From positions 1 to 44,296 of the forward strand of contig JBFXCK010000014.1 in assembly GCA_050182275.1 (NCBI GenBank): a DNA stretch of 44,296 nt. Direction: 5' to 3'. This DNA comes from JBFXCK01 sp050182275 (GTDB lineage: Bacteria > Pseudomonadota > Alphaproteobacteria > SHNJ01). The stretch's first letter is position 1. Each line of letters starts with the position of its first letter. The position numbers and the translations under genes are program-made. This document shows positions 15,207 to 23,922 of the stretch, one piece after another. The notes under the pieces are model-generated. The model was not told the DNA's origin. It saw nothing but the letters and a program-made list of their open reading frames with translations, and did not search any database.

Positions 15207-16585
15207 GCCGCCGCTCCGGAATACTTATAAGCAGGAAGACCGTTCATTTCGACGGTCACCATATCACCGGTGATGCTGTTGCTAAAGCCCTGGGTGACTT
15301 TGACGGTAACGATTTCACCCAATAGACGCGGCGGCGCATCGATGAAGGTGGATTGCATATAGGGGCTTCGGCCAATTAATTGGCCGTCTTTTTTACCCGG
15401 GCGATCCAGCAAAACCGGCATTTCCCGCCCCACTGCCGCACGGTTAAAAGCCAATTGCTGGCTCATGATTTCTTGCTGCAACGCCTCAAGCCGGGCCTGT
15501 TTGACATTTTCCGGCACTTGTTTGTCATAGGCCGAGGCGGGCGTGCCGGGGCGCGGGCTATATTTAAAGGAATAGGCCTGAGCGAAACCGATTTCCTTGA
15601 CCAGCGCCAGAGTAGCGGCAAAATCCTGATCGCTTTCGCCCGGAAAACCGACGATGAAGTCGGAAGACAGCGCCAAATCGGCGCGGGCATGGCGCAACTT
15701 TTCAACAATGCGGCGATAGTCATCGGCCGAATGATTGCGGTTCATGGCGGTTAAAACAGCATCGGAACCGGATTGAATCGGCAAATGCAAAAAGGGCATG
15801 AGTTTTTCATTGTCGCGGTGGGCGGCGATTAATTCGTCATTCATGTCTTTGGGATGCGAGGTAGTATAGCGCAAGCGTTCAACACCCGGCAATTTTGCCA
15901 ATTCATTTAATAGGGTTGCTAAATTCCAGCTGCCGCCGTCAACCCCTTCGCCGTGATAAGCGTTGACATTCTGGCCCAATAAAGTGATTTCCTTGGCGCC
16001 GCCGGCAATTAAAATTTCGGCCTCTTTCAAAATAGCCGCGGCGGGGCGCGACGTTTCAGCGCCGCGCGTATAGGGCACCACGCAAAAAGTGCAGAATTTA
16101 TCGCAGCCCTCTTGAATCGATAAAAAGGCGGCTGGTCCTTGGCTGGCCTGTTGTTCGGGCAGAAAATCGAATTTCGATTCAACCGGAAAATCGGTATCCA
16201 ATATTGCGCCGGCGCCGCGCGCGGCTTTCGCCACCATTTCCGGAAGACGGTGATAGGTTTGCGGGCCGAACACCATATCGACATAGGGCGCCCGGCGCCT
16301 GATTTCGGGGCCTTCGGCTTGCGCCACACAGCCGGCGACCGCCAAAATCATATCTTCGCCGCCGCTTTGCTTTTCTCGTTTAAAGGGGTGAAGGCGGCCA
16401 AGATCGGAGAATAATTTTTCGGTGGCCTTCTCGCGGATATGGCAGGTGTTCAAAATCGCCATATCGGCCCCGCGCGGCTCATCGACCATGTCATAGCCAA
16501 GCGGCGCCAATAGATCCGCCATCCGGTGCGAATCATAGACGTTCATTTGACAGCCGTAAGTCTTGATAAAAAGTCTTTTGCGCAA
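15203..16585 (-). CDS. miaB: tRNA-2-methylthio-N6-dimethylallyladenosine synthase MiaB
   Basis: MiaB is a radical-SAM methylthiotransferase that converts i6A37 to ms2i6A37 in tRNAs reading UNN codons. The 460-residue protein has the three N-terminal cluster cysteines (C12 in YGCQMN, C48 in NTCHIRE, C86 in VAGCVAQ). The radical-SAM motif CDKFCTFC is at 161-168, and a C-terminal TRAM domain follows (about 375-440). Motifs and length are all as expected. It starts the phoH-ybeY-corC-lnt run and lies 59 bases after olsA. Confidence 0.97.
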   Translation of the reverse strand: MRKRLFIKTYGCQMNVYDSHRMADLLAPLGYDMVDEPRGADMAILNTCHIREKATEKLFSDLGRLHPFKREKQSGGEDMILAVAGCVAQAEGPEIRRRAPYVDMVFGPQTYHRLPEMVAKAARGAGAILDTDFPVESKFDFLPEQQASQGPAAFLSIQEGCDKFCTFCVVPYTRGAETSRPAAAILKEAEILIAGGAKEITLLGQNVNAYHGEGVDGGSWNLATLLNELAKLPGVERLRYTTSHPKDMNDELIAAHRDNEKLMPFLHLPIQSGSDAVLTAMNRNHSADDYRRIVEKLRHARADLALSSDFIVGFPGESDQDFAATLALVKEIGFAQAYSFKYSPRPGTPASAYDKQVPENVKQARLEALQQEIMSQQLAFNRAAVGREMPVLLDRPGKKDGQLIGRSPYMQSTFIDAPPRLLGEIVTVKVTQGFSNSITGDMVTVEMNGLPAYKYSGAAA

Positions 16586-16644
16586 TTTTTTCTAGCCCGC
16601 CTTACAAACCGCGTACCCTAGCGTTTCCCAAGGTTTTGTCAAGG

Positions 16645-17481
16645 TTAAGCCCGGGCGGCGGCGGGAATTAAGGCTTTGATATTCTTTGCCACTTCGGCAG
16701 GCTTACGGCTTAAAGCCTGGGCCAAGGTAGCGGCCATTTGCGCCTGGCAGGCGCGGCTCATCGCCTTGGTGTCGGCGAATTGATCGACGGTGAGGGGCGG
16801 CAAGAAATATACATAAACCCGGGTGCGCCCTAAGCCTAGAAAAGTGAATAGGTGCGAGGGAAGCGTCATATCGCCATACCAGGTGAATAAGGGCCGGTCT
16901 TGGCGCAATAGCGGAATATTATTTAAATGGGTATAGGCAATCACCACCGGCTGCACCGTAAGCGGCTTATCGCCGGTTCTGATTTCAGCCAAACGGAATA
17001 GGGTCGGCTTGAACGGCAGCACGCGGTTGCCGTCGCCGGTGGTGCCTTCGGGAAAAACCACGATCGTATCTTTGGCTTCCAGGCGCTTGCCGATAGTATC
17101 TAAATGATTTCGCGCATGGCTGCGGCGGCGCTCGATAAAAACGCTGCGTTGAAATTTGGCAAGCCAGCCGAAAACCGGCCAGGCGGCGATTTCGGATTTC
17201 GCCACAAAGCTAAGCGGCATGATCGAACCCAAAACCGTAATATCCAAATAAGAAGAATGATTGGCCATGAACAAAGTCGGCCGCGCTTTGCTGACCTCGC
17301 CGATCAAGCGGATGTCCAAGCCATAAATTTTAACAACCAAACGGTGAAAGATAACCGGAATCGTCCGCGCCAAGCGCGGCGATAGCAATAAGGCCAAGGC
17401 CTGCACCCCGAACAGGGCCGCCATCCATACCGCAAAACTCATTAGCTTGAAGACCGCCAAGAGCCGTGAGGAAGGAATCAA
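16645..17481 (-). CDS. olsA: Lysophospholipid/lyso-ornithine-lipid O-acyltransferase (PlsC/OlsA family)
   Basis: PlsC-family enzymes transfer an acyl group to a free hydroxyl of a lyso-lipid. The 278-residue protein has two N-terminal hydrophobic stretches. The catalytic NHSSYLD motif gives H75 and D80 (HX4D), and FPEGTTGDGN and a later VQPVVIAYTH segment follow. Taken alone it could be PlsC. Its start overlaps the end of an OlsB-like gene by four bases, and olsB-olsA is the known gene pair for ornithine lipids in alphaproteobacteria, so OlsA is the better inference. Acyl donor and acceptor are not visible. Confidence 0.8.
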   Translation of the reverse strand: MIPSSRLLAVFKLMSFAVWMAALFGVQALALLLSPRLARTIPVIFHRLVVKIYGLDIRLIGEVSKARPTLFMANHSSYLDITVLGSIMPLSFVAKSEIAAWPVFGWLAKFQRSVFIERRRSHARNHLDTIGKRLEAKDTIVVFPEGTTGDGNRVLPFKPTLFRLAEIRTGDKPLTVQPVVIAYTHLNNIPLLRQDRPLFTWYGDMTLPSHLFTFLGLGRTRVYVYFLPPLTVDQFADTKAMSRACQAQMAATLAQALSRKPAEVAKNIKALIPAAARA

Positions 17482-18314
17482 GCCGAACCCCCGCTCAGTC
17501 TTACATCGCGCAAGGCGCGTTCATAATGGCGGAAATATTTACCGGCCAAATCTTCCATCTTCACCAGCACACATACATCGACGGTATTGAATTGCTGATC
17601 AATCACGGCGCCATCGCCGACATAACCGCCCAGGCGCAAATAGCCCTTGATCAGCATCGGCAATTCGCCAAGCGCGGTGCGCGGATCGATTTGATCTTTC
17701 GGCACGCGGTTCATTTCTTGGTAAAGCGCCGGCAATGCCCGCGGCCGCCATTCCTTGGGCGCGAGGTGGTGATGATATAAATAAGATAAAGACAAAGACA
17801 GCGCCGCCGGATTGACGCCCGGGAAAGAGGCGCAGCCGAACAGCCATTCGATTTTATGCTCGAACACATAGGCGGCTATCCCGCGCCACAATAATTGCAT
17901 GGTCGGCCGGCCGCGATAGGCCATAGCCACGCACGACCTGCCCACTTCCAAAATTTCGCCGGGCCACGCCACAAGGCGGTCGATGTCATATTCATGGCTG
18001 GTGTAAAACCCGCCCATTTTGGCGGCGGCATGGCGGCGGATCAGGCGGTAGGTGGCGATTACCTGGGCTGATGGCGGCGCCTCGTGATCGACCACGATCA
18101 AATGATCGGCGACCGCATCGAATTTATCGACATCGCGCTGCGAGGCCACGGTTTCGGGCGTGGGCTTGGCGCCCTGCTCTTCATAAAATATTTTATAGCG
18201 TAAATTTTGCGCGGCGGCGATTTCGCTTGGTTTTTTGGCCAAACGCACTTCCAGCCCGCCGCTGACCAAAGGATTGGCGGTGGTGGTTTCCACCGCAAGG
18301 GGATTAGCTGCCAT
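17478..18314 (-). CDS. olsB: OlsB-like ornithine N-acyltransferase (hemolysin-like GNAT)
   Basis: OlsB joins a 3-hydroxyacyl group from acyl carrier protein to the amino group of ornithine, giving lyso-ornithine lipid. The 278-residue protein begins its conserved part at about residue 22 (LEVRLAKKPSEIAAAQNLRY). It carries VGRSCVAMAYRGRPTMQLLW at about 122-141, then a FGCASFPG segment and PALYQEMNRV. LPMLIKGYLRLGGYVGDGAV is the usual C-terminal signature. These place it in the hemolysin-like acyltransferase family, which includes OlsB. It is coupled to a PlsC-type gene by overlap, which supports ornithine-lipid synthesis. Confidence 0.82.
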   Translation of the reverse strand: MAANPLAVETTTANPLVSGGLEVRLAKKPSEIAAAQNLRYKIFYEEQGAKPTPETVASQRDVDKFDAVADHLIVVDHEAPPSAQVIATYRLIRRHAAAKMGGFYTSHEYDIDRLVAWPGEILEVGRSCVAMAYRGRPTMQLLWRGIAAYVFEHKIEWLFGCASFPGVNPAALSLSLSYLYHHHLAPKEWRPRALPALYQEMNRVPKDQIDPRTALGELPMLIKGYLRLGGYVGDGAVIDQQFNTVDVCVLVKMEDLAGKYFRHYERALRDVRLSGGSA

Positions 18315-18356
18315 GATGCTTTCTAACTAATTGATAGAAGATTGCAAATGAAACTT

Positions 18357-18809
18357 TTATGAATTGATAAGGTGATAAATCTTCGCATCCACCTGCTGGC
18401 CGGCTTCTTGATAATACCCTGGCCGTTGACCAACGCAAATAAAGCCTAGCTTTTCATAGAGGCGGCTGGCAAGGTTATTCGTAACCGCCACCTCCAAAAA
18501 AATATTTTTAATTCCCGCCTGCCTGGCGGCCGCCAGGAAAGCGGTTAGTAAATGAGCGCCGATGCCTTGACGCCGCGAATTTTCCTCGACCACCAGGGTT
18601 AAAATATCGGCATGATCCTGGGCCTGTTGCGCCAATACCGCACCGATAATGGCATTTTGGCGGCAGGCCGCCACGCCAAAGCAATTGCCTTGCGCTAAAA
18701 CGTTCAAAAAATCTTCTTGATGCCATTGATTGGATAAGGCGGCATTATGCAAGGCCAGAACCGCCGCGGCGTCGGTTAAAACGAAAGGCCGGAAAATTAT
18801 CTCAGCCAT
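18357..18809 (-). CDS. rimI: Ribosomal-protein-alanine N-acetyltransferase RimI-like
   Basis: RimI acetylates the N-terminal alanine of ribosomal protein S18. The 150-residue GNAT shows the acetyl-CoA loop as TLVVEENSRRQGIGAHLL and the C-terminal block FLEVAVTNNLASRLYEKLGF followed by RPGYYQ, the RimI pattern. The frame is open 30 residues further upstream, but that part lies in tsaB; the ATG at 18809 overlaps the tsaB stop by eight bases. Linkage to tsaB is the usual arrangement and raises confidence over a generic GNAT call. Confidence 0.88.
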   Translation of the reverse strand: MAEIIFRPFVLTDAAAVLALHNAALSNQWHQEDFLNVLAQGNCFGVAACRQNAIIGAVLAQQAQDHADILTLVVEENSRRQGIGAHLLTAFLAAARQAGIKNIFLEVAVTNNLASRLYEKLGFICVGQRPGYYQEAGQQVDAKIYHLINS

Positions 18810-19362
18810 GACCGGCGGCAAGCGTGACATCGGCTTGGCGCAAATAAAGCGCCTGGGGTGAATGAGTTTGCAAAAACTTTTTATTGCGCCTGGCGGCAAT
18901 CGCCAGGTGAAGCGGCTGATAGGAATTGCTTAAAACCTTACCTGCCCAAGCCGTAAGGCGGTAGGGCGGTTTTAAGCTTTTGCCTTCCACATTGAATTCT
19001 TGCGCGTAATAACCCCCCTTGCCGTCGGGAATGGCGATGACGCCCGCTTCGCCCGGCCCTGCCGCATGCAAAGCCTCCATCGCGGTGACGCCGGCAATGG
19101 GGATTTTCAAACCCAGCGCCAGCCCTTCGGCCGCCGCCAGCCCCAGGCGGATGCCGGTGAAAGAGCCGGGGCCGATGCCGGCAATAATTTCGGTTAAAGC
19201 GCTCTTATCGATTTTGGCGTCTTGCAACAAGCTTTCAATGACCGGGATTAATTTTTCCGCCTGGCCGCGCGTCATTGCCTCGGCATGCTGGGCGATACAT
19301 TTGCCATCGCGCCCTACCGCTACTAACAGCGCCGCTTGGCTGGTGTCGATAACCAGCCACAT
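18802..19362 (-). CDS. tsaB: tRNA threonylcarbamoyladenosine biosynthesis protein TsaB
   Basis: TsaB is the inactive-kinase-like partner of TsaD in making t6A37 on ANN-decoding tRNAs. The 186-residue protein has MWLVIDTSQAALLVA at the start, AGIGPGSFTGIRLGLAAAEG in the middle and IPIAGVTAMEAL after it, all diagnostic of TsaB/YeaZ. It is shorter than the roughly 230-residue E. coli protein, mainly at the C-terminus, as is common in alphaproteobacteria. It overlaps the preceding nitroreductase gene by one base and rimI by eight. Confidence 0.93.
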   Translation of the reverse strand: MWLVIDTSQAALLVAVGRDGKCIAQHAEAMTRGQAEKLIPVIESLLQDAKIDKSALTEIIAGIGPGSFTGIRLGLAAAEGLALGLKIPIAGVTAMEALHAAGPGEAGVIAIPDGKGGYYAQEFNVEGKSLKPPYRLTAWAGKVLSNSYQPLHLAIAARRNKKFLQTHSPQALYLRQADVTLAAGHG

Positions 19363-19952
19363 TAGGCGAGGCTGCAGGCTTCATCGAATTCAAGCCTTGG
19401 CCCGCGCGGGAACAGGCTGGCCGGATCGCCATAGCCGATATTGCACAGGAAATTCGATTTAAAGCGCCCCTCGGGAAAAAACGCCTGATCGCATTTTTCC
19501 TTGTTAAAACCCGACATCGCGCCCACATCGAAACCCAGCGCCCGCGCCGCCAGCATTAAATAGCCGCCCTGCAGCGTACCGTTGCGAAAAGCGGTTTCAT
19601 CGATCAATTTCTGATTGCCCTCGAACCAGGATTTGGCCGGGGCGTGGGGGAAAAGCTTTGGCAAGAATTCATAAAATTTGGTGTCGTGAGCGATGATCGC
19701 GGTGACGGGCGCCGCCATGGTTTTTTTGACATTACCGGCATCCAAACATTCTTTCAGTTTTTCTTTGCCGGCCGCGCTTCGAACGAACACCACGCGCATC
19801 GGGCAGGAATTGGCCGAAGTCGGGCCCCATTTGGCGAGATTATAAATCGCCTGCAAGTCGGCATCGCTGACCGGCTTTTTCTGCCAATCATTATAAGTGC
19901 GGGCGGTGCGGAAAAGGGTGTCGAAAGCGATGTCGTTTAAGGGCGGGTGCAT
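19362..19952 (-). CDS. RutE-like nitroreductase family protein (probable malonic semialdehyde reductase)
   Basis: The 196-residue protein matches the RutE/HadB branch of the nitroreductase family in length and landmarks. These are FRTARTYNDWQKKPVSDADL at the N-terminus, AKWGPTSANSCPMRVVFVRS (FMN contact region), GGYLMLAARALGFDVGAMSG and a C-terminal GYGDPASLFPRGPR. RutE reduces malonic semialdehyde to 3-hydroxypropionate in uracil breakdown, but no other rut gene is nearby, so the physiological substrate is open. It is first in a run with tsaB and rimI, divergent from the deacetylase gene. Confidence 0.85.
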   Translation of the reverse strand: MHPPLNDIAFDTLFRTARTYNDWQKKPVSDADLQAIYNLAKWGPTSANSCPMRVVFVRSAAGKEKLKECLDAGNVKKTMAAPVTAIIAHDTKFYEFLPKLFPHAPAKSWFEGNQKLIDETAFRNGTLQGGYLMLAARALGFDVGAMSGFNKEKCDQAFFPEGRFKSNFLCNIGYGDPASLFPRGPRLEFDEACSLA

Positions 19953-19975
19953 GGAATTTTCCTTGAAAAAATAAG

Positions 19976-20029
19976 GTTGTTTTTCCTTTATACCAAGCTT
20001 TGGCTTATAGTAAAACTCTGGAAAACAAC
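19976..20029. promoter_or_regulatory. Nested palindromes in the divergent nitroreductase/deacetylase promoter region
   Basis: The 89-base gap between divergent genes holds an outer inverted repeat (19976-19986 with 20020-20029, one bulge). Inside it is CCAA-GCT-TTGG (19993-20003), flanked on both sides by TATA. Such nesting can be an operator or a transcript hairpin. No regulator can be assigned. Confidence 0.35.
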
Positions 20030-20041
20030 TGGAGCAAAGAT

Positions 20042-21001
20042 ATGCGCTTATTTATTATCGCCTTGATTTTATTGGCCGCCCTGCCCGCCGCCGCCGAAGA
20101 CTCCCATGCGGTGATCGTCATGTATCACCGCTTTGGCGATTCGCGTTACCCTTCGACCAATTCCACTATCGAGCAAGTTAAAGCTCATATCGCCTATTTG
20201 CAAAAGGGCGGTTTTCATGTGCTGCCGTTGGAAGAAATTGTCGCCGCGCTGAAAGACGGCGGCAATTTGCCCGATAAGGCGGTTGCGATTACGGTGGATG
20301 ATTCCTATAAAACTTTTTACACACACGCCTGGCCTCACTTCCGCGAAGCCAAAATGCCGGTGACGCTGTTTGTCGCCACCGACGATCTGGATAAAAAGCG
20401 CCGCGATTTCATGAGCTGGGATGAATTGCGCCAGGCGGTTAAAGAAGGCTTATATATCGGCAATCATTCGGTGCATCACCCGCCTATGTCGCGCTTAAGC
20501 GGGGAAGAAATCGAGCAAGAAATTAACGGCGCCCAACAGCGCCTGCAGGATGAATTGGGCATTACCCCGAAGTTTTTCGCCTATCCCTTTGGCGACTATG
20601 ATGAGCGCGTGAAAGATGCCGTGAAAAAATCCGGCTTTAATGCCGCCTTCGCTCAAGTTTCGGGCGTGGCTTATCCGGCTAACGATTTTTACGCCATCCC
20701 GCGTTTCGCCTTGAATGAAAATTATGGCAAGCCCAGCCGCTTTAAAGAATTGATCGATGCCTTGCCGCTGCCCTTAAAATTAGAAAAGCGCGAGGGGCAA
20801 AAAATTACTTTGCGCCTAACCGCCGCCTTGAAAGATAAAATCACTTGCTATGCCTCGCCGCCCGGCGATAAGCCTTTGGCGATCGAAGCCCAAAATGATG
20901 TGCTGGTAATGACGCTGCCGGAAAATATGGGCGCCCATGCGCGGCTTAACTGCACCGCGCCAAGCGGCAAACGCTGGCGCTGGTGGAGCATGGGGCTTTA
21001 A
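20042..21001 (+). CDS. Secreted polysaccharide deacetylase family protein (CE4/NodB fold)
   Basis: The 319-residue precursor begins with a clear signal peptide (MRLFIIALILLAALPAAAED). The deacetylase domain follows: VMYHRFGD, the catalytic ITVDDSYKTF (the two Asp of motif 1), the metal-ligand NHSVHHPPMSRLS (His pair of motif 2) and FAYPFGDYDERV. Family members remove acetyl groups from peptidoglycan, chitin-like or exopolysaccharide chains. The last 80 residues form a separate small domain of unclear role. The ATG at 20042 has GGAG at good spacing; an ATG at 20000 would bury the signal peptide. The stop codon overlaps that of the convergent M48 gene within a TTAA. Confidence 0.9.
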   Translation: MRLFIIALILLAALPAAAEDSHAVIVMYHRFGDSRYPSTNSTIEQVKAHIAYLQKGGFHVLPLEEIVAALKDGGNLPDKAVAITVDDSYKTFYTHAWPHFREAKMPVTLFVATDDLDKKRRDFMSWDELRQAVKEGLYIGNHSVHHPPMSRLSGEEIEQEINGAQQRLQDELGITPKFFAYPFGDYDERVKDAVKKSGFNAAFAQVSGVAYPANDFYAIPRFALNENYGKPSRFKELIDALPLPLKLEKREGQKITLRLTAALKDKITCYASPPGDKPLAIEAQNDVLVMTLPENMGAHARLNCTAPSGKRWRWWSMGL

Positions 21002-22128
21002 CCGGCCGGCGTTTCCAGCGAAGAAGTTTCCCGTTTTTTCATTTCGGGGATTAAAGGGCGGCCCTTGCTTCTTTTGGCGTCGATTTCTTTCACGGTTTGC
21101 TCAAGCGCCAAAAACCGTTCCGGCGATGAAGGGTGGGAGCGCGACATACTGGCCCTAATCGAACTGCCGTCGCCTGCTAACGCCATTTCGCGCCACACAT
21201 CAGGGGCGCCATGAATATCGTAGCCGGCGCGCGCCATGATATAAAGCCCGACATAATCCGCTTCGCGCTCAAAATCCTGGCCATAGACGATACCGCCGGC
21301 CGTTTGGCCGTAATTGGCAAAACGCCCACCGGTGTTTACGCCGCGCGAGCTTGCCAAAATATCCAAGAGCGCCCCGGCCGCCATTCCCATACCGCGGTTG
21401 GCGCGCCCGGCTTGGATATGGCCCATGGCGTTATGCGCCGTTTCATGGCCTAAAATTGTAGCAAGTTGCGTATCATTGGTGGCGACTTGTTCCAAAATGC
21501 CGGTTGTCACACGCACGGTTTTGCTGTCGGCGTTAGCGTTGATGGCGCTGTCTTGAAGCAGCATAATATTATAATCGCAGATTTTTTTGGTTATCACGGT
21601 CACTTTGTGCGGCTTATGATTGCGCAGCACGGTGAATTCCACCGATTTATTCCCTTTATTTTCTTCCGCGGCTTGTTTCAAGGCTTCGCCATCGTCAAGC
21701 GCCTTGCCATTAAGGGCGGTCAGCACATCGCCCAATTTAAGCACCTGTTCGGCCGGGAAATTGCTGCCCAGCGCAGTTACCACATAGCCCTTCTCCGGCC
21801 AGGCGGCGGGAGTGGTTTTATATAATTCGGCCAAGGCGCCCTTTTCCCATTCCGCCATTTTACTTAAATTGCGCACCTTGATGCCGTCGCTATAGACCAG
21901 AGTATCCGGGCAAAAGGGCGTGGCGGCGGCGAATATCCGCATGCCCACTTTAAAAATGCGCGTATCTTGTTCCTGCCGGCGCTTGAACAGCAATTGATAT
22001 TGCTTGATTTGCTCTTGATCGTAAGCGGTTTGATCGATGGTGGGGAAAGCGCTTTGCGGCGCTTGGCACGAGGTCAGCGATAGGACGGCCAATGAAACGA
22101 TCGCGGCCGTCATAAAAAAATTTTTCAT
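20998..22128 (-). CDS. M48-family metalloprotease lipoprotein with PDZ-like domain
   Basis: The 376-residue precursor has a lipoprotein signal peptide ending in LTSC (Cys 21). A PDZ-like segment follows (about 115-180, AEQVLKLGDVLTALNGKALD). The zinc protease motif HETAH lies at 228-232, with the third ligand in FEREADYVGLYIMARAGYD. This resembles the BepA/LoiP-type M48 proteases that handle envelope proteins, though with the PDZ placed before the protease. It is probably anchored in a membrane facing the periplasm. The gene is separate from the upstream glucosaminidase gene and has a GGAGG-containing leader. Confidence 0.9.
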   Translation of the reverse strand: MKNFFMTAAIVSLAVLSLTSCQAPQSAFPTIDQTAYDQEQIKQYQLLFKRRQEQDTRIFKVGMRIFAAATPFCPDTLVYSDGIKVRNLSKMAEWEKGALAELYKTTPAAWPEKGYVVTALGSNFPAEQVLKLGDVLTALNGKALDDGEALKQAAEENKGNKSVEFTVLRNHKPHKVTVITKKICDYNIMLLQDSAINANADSKTVRVTTGILEQVATNDTQLATILGHETAHNAMGHIQAGRANRGMGMAAGALLDILASSRGVNTGGRFANYGQTAGGIVYGQDFEREADYVGLYIMARAGYDIHGAPDVWREMALAGDGSSIRASMSRSHPSSPERFLALEQTVKEIDAKRSKGRPLIPEMKKRETSSLETPAG

Positions 22129-22200
22129 AGGCTCCTCCCGGCGAAGGCCGCCACTCTAGCGCGGGACAAAGCATTAAAACAAGGGTTTTTAACGATCAAA

Positions 22201-22228
22201 ATAACGGCCCGCTTTTAAGGGCGGGCCG
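22201..22228 (-). terminator. Intrinsic terminator after the glucosaminidase gene
   Basis: A perfect 8-bp stem (CGGCCCGC with GCGGGCCG, 8-base loop) begins 24 bases after the stop codon of the Bax-like gene. On the minus strand it is followed by TTATTTT. It separates that gene from the M48 protease gene. Confidence 0.75.
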
Positions 22229-22252
22229 AAAGTTGACTCTCTTCAAAATCCG

Positions 22253-23242
22253 TTAGATCGCCGATTCGCTTGCCACGGGGATTTTCAAGCGGGCTTCATC
22301 GAAAGCCGGCAAATCGTTTGTCTTCATAATGGTGCGCAAAGTGGCGACATAGGCAGTCCCGCGTTCGGAATATTTTTCCAAAGCCGCGGCCAGCGTATAG
22401 CCATCGGGGTTTTTGCCGGCATTGCGGGCTTGGGCGCGCATATCGCGGAAGGCTTTATAAGAGCGGTGGGTGTTCAGATTATGCGCATAGGAAGCAACCG
22501 TTTCAGCCAAGGAATTGAAATGTTTTACATAGTAACGCTTGCCTTCGGGACGGTCGCCGGGCAGCATGCCCTTGCCGGTGCCATATACTTGCTGGCCGTA
22601 TAAAGCATTGCCTTCGATCGAGAAGCGCGAGGTGCCCCAGCCGCTTTCCTCGGCGGCTTGCGCCAGGGCCAAAGAAGTCGGGATAATATCAACCCGCTTC
22701 AGCAATTCGCCGATTACTGCCGGGGTTAAAGCTTCCGCCGCGATGCCATATTGCGCGGCCAATTTCATGGCGAATGTTTGGTCGGCATCGGCCAAGCTTT
22801 GGCCGGCTTCCAGGCGGGAAGCGACCACCAATAACCGGTCGCGGACAGCCTCTAAATTTTGGTTGACCGCCAAGATCAAAGGCAGCATGACGCGGACGAA
22901 TAAGGCTTTCTTTTCGGCGCTGACATTAATATTGTTCATGTCACCCGGCAGCGAGGTTAAGAAAATCGCCGGCACTTCTTGTTCGGCGCGCACTTGATCC
23001 AAGGCATAGCCATGTAATTCAAAAATACCGCTTAAGGCATGCACGCTATCGGCCTTGACATGGCGGCCGCCGGCCACAGCGAAGCCGGCATTTTGCGGCT
23101 GCAACGAAGTGGCATAGCCGCCTTCGGCAACCGATTCAACCGCGCCCAAGCACAATACCCATGCCAAGACGCAAGCGACAGCCGCCGGACGGAAACCACG
23201 GCCCAATTTAGCTTTTACCCATGAGATTGCCTGCTTTATCAT
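22253..23242 (-). CDS. Bax-like glucosaminidase domain protein
   Basis: The 329-residue protein has a long N-terminal basic stretch and one hydrophobic segment (residues 20-40), so it is a secreted or membrane-tethered precursor. Its second half is a glucosaminidase domain: LAQAAEESGWGTSRFSIEGN carries the conserved Glu, followed by ALYGQQVYGTG and the NLNTHRSYKAFRDMRAQ segment of Bax proteins. Such enzymes cut the N-acetylglucosamine linkage in peptidoglycan. It could work on the same substrate as the deacetylase at 20 kb, though they are not co-transcribed. It ends with its own terminator. Confidence 0.88.
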   Translation of the reverse strand: MIKQAISWVKAKLGRGFRPAAVACVLAWVLCLGAVESVAEGGYATSLQPQNAGFAVAGGRHVKADSVHALSGIFELHGYALDQVRAEQEVPAIFLTSLPGDMNNINVSAEKKALFVRVMLPLILAVNQNLEAVRDRLLVVASRLEAGQSLADADQTFAMKLAAQYGIAAEALTPAVIGELLKRVDIIPTSLALAQAAEESGWGTSRFSIEGNALYGQQVYGTGKGMLPGDRPEGKRYYVKHFNSLAETVASYAHNLNTHRSYKAFRDMRAQARNAGKNPDGYTLAAALEKYSERGTAYVATLRTIMKTNDLPAFDEARLKIPVASESAI

Positions 23243-23278
23243 CGACCTTCTCCTATATATGTTTTTGTTACTGCCGGT

Positions 23279-23827
23279 TTAAACCGCACGTACTTCCTGT
23301 ATGTCAGGAATGTAGTACCGGAGCATATTTTCAATGCCCGATTTTAAAGTCGCCGTGGAAGACGGGCATCCGGCGCATGAACCTTGCAAGCGCAGATATA
23401 CGATCCCATCCTCAAAACGGTCGAATTCGATATTGCCGCCATCTTGGGCGACCGCGGGACGGACCCGCGTTTCCAGTAATTCTAAAATTTGATCGATCAC
23501 CGCATCGCCGGTATTGGCATTGGCGGCAGGAGCGGCAGCGCCTTCCAGCATCACCGGCTTATTGCTGGTGAAATGCTCCATAATCGCCGCCAAAATCAAA
23601 GGCTTTAAAGCCGGCCATTCCAATTTCGCGTCTTTGGTGACGGTCACGAAATCGGCGCCTAGGAACACGCCCTTGACGCCATTGATGGCGAACAGGCTTT
23701 GCGCCAAGGGCGAAGCCTTAGCGCTGTCCGGGGTCGAAAAATCGGCGGTGCCGCTGGTCAACACTTCCACCCCTGGTAGAAACTTCAGGGTCGATGGGTT
23801 CGGTGTTGACTCGGTCTGTATAAACAT
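23279..23827 (-). CDS. NifU/Nfu-type iron-sulfur scaffold or carrier protein
   Basis: The 182-residue protein has the two-domain layout of NFU1. An Nfu_N domain (MFIQTESTPNPSTLKFLPG to about residue 90) precedes a NifU-like C-terminal domain with GSCAGCPSS, the CxxC at 151 and 154, that holds a 4Fe-4S cluster between two subunits. It delivers clusters to client enzymes. This alphaproteobacterial form is the relative of the mitochondrial protein. It has a near-consensus promoter and a leader of about 90 bases with a hairpin. Confidence 0.94.
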   Translation of the reverse strand: MFIQTESTPNPSTLKFLPGVEVLTSGTADFSTPDSAKASPLAQSLFAINGVKGVFLGADFVTVTKDAKLEWPALKPLILAAIMEHFTSNKPVMLEGAAAPAANANTGDAVIDQILELLETRVRPAVAQDGGNIEFDRFEDGIVYLRLQGSCAGCPSSTATLKSGIENMLRYYIPDIQEVRAV

Positions 23828-23861
23828 TGCCTTACCTTGTTTTGTTGCGGTGCAATGAAAG

Positions 23862-23889
23862 CGGGCCTTTTATCCCTTCTTTCGGCCCG
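23862..23889 (-). promoter_or_regulatory. Hairpin in the nfu leader
   Basis: CGGGCC (23862-23867) pairs with GGCCCG (23884-23889) across a 16-base loop, inside the nfu 5' leader and about 35 bases before the start codon. T-rich bases follow on the minus strand but no clean U-run, so it is not a standard terminator. Its role is unknown. Confidence 0.4.
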
Positions 23890-23922
23890 TTTGTCCAGGC
23901 TAGTTTTAATCTTCTGTTAACC

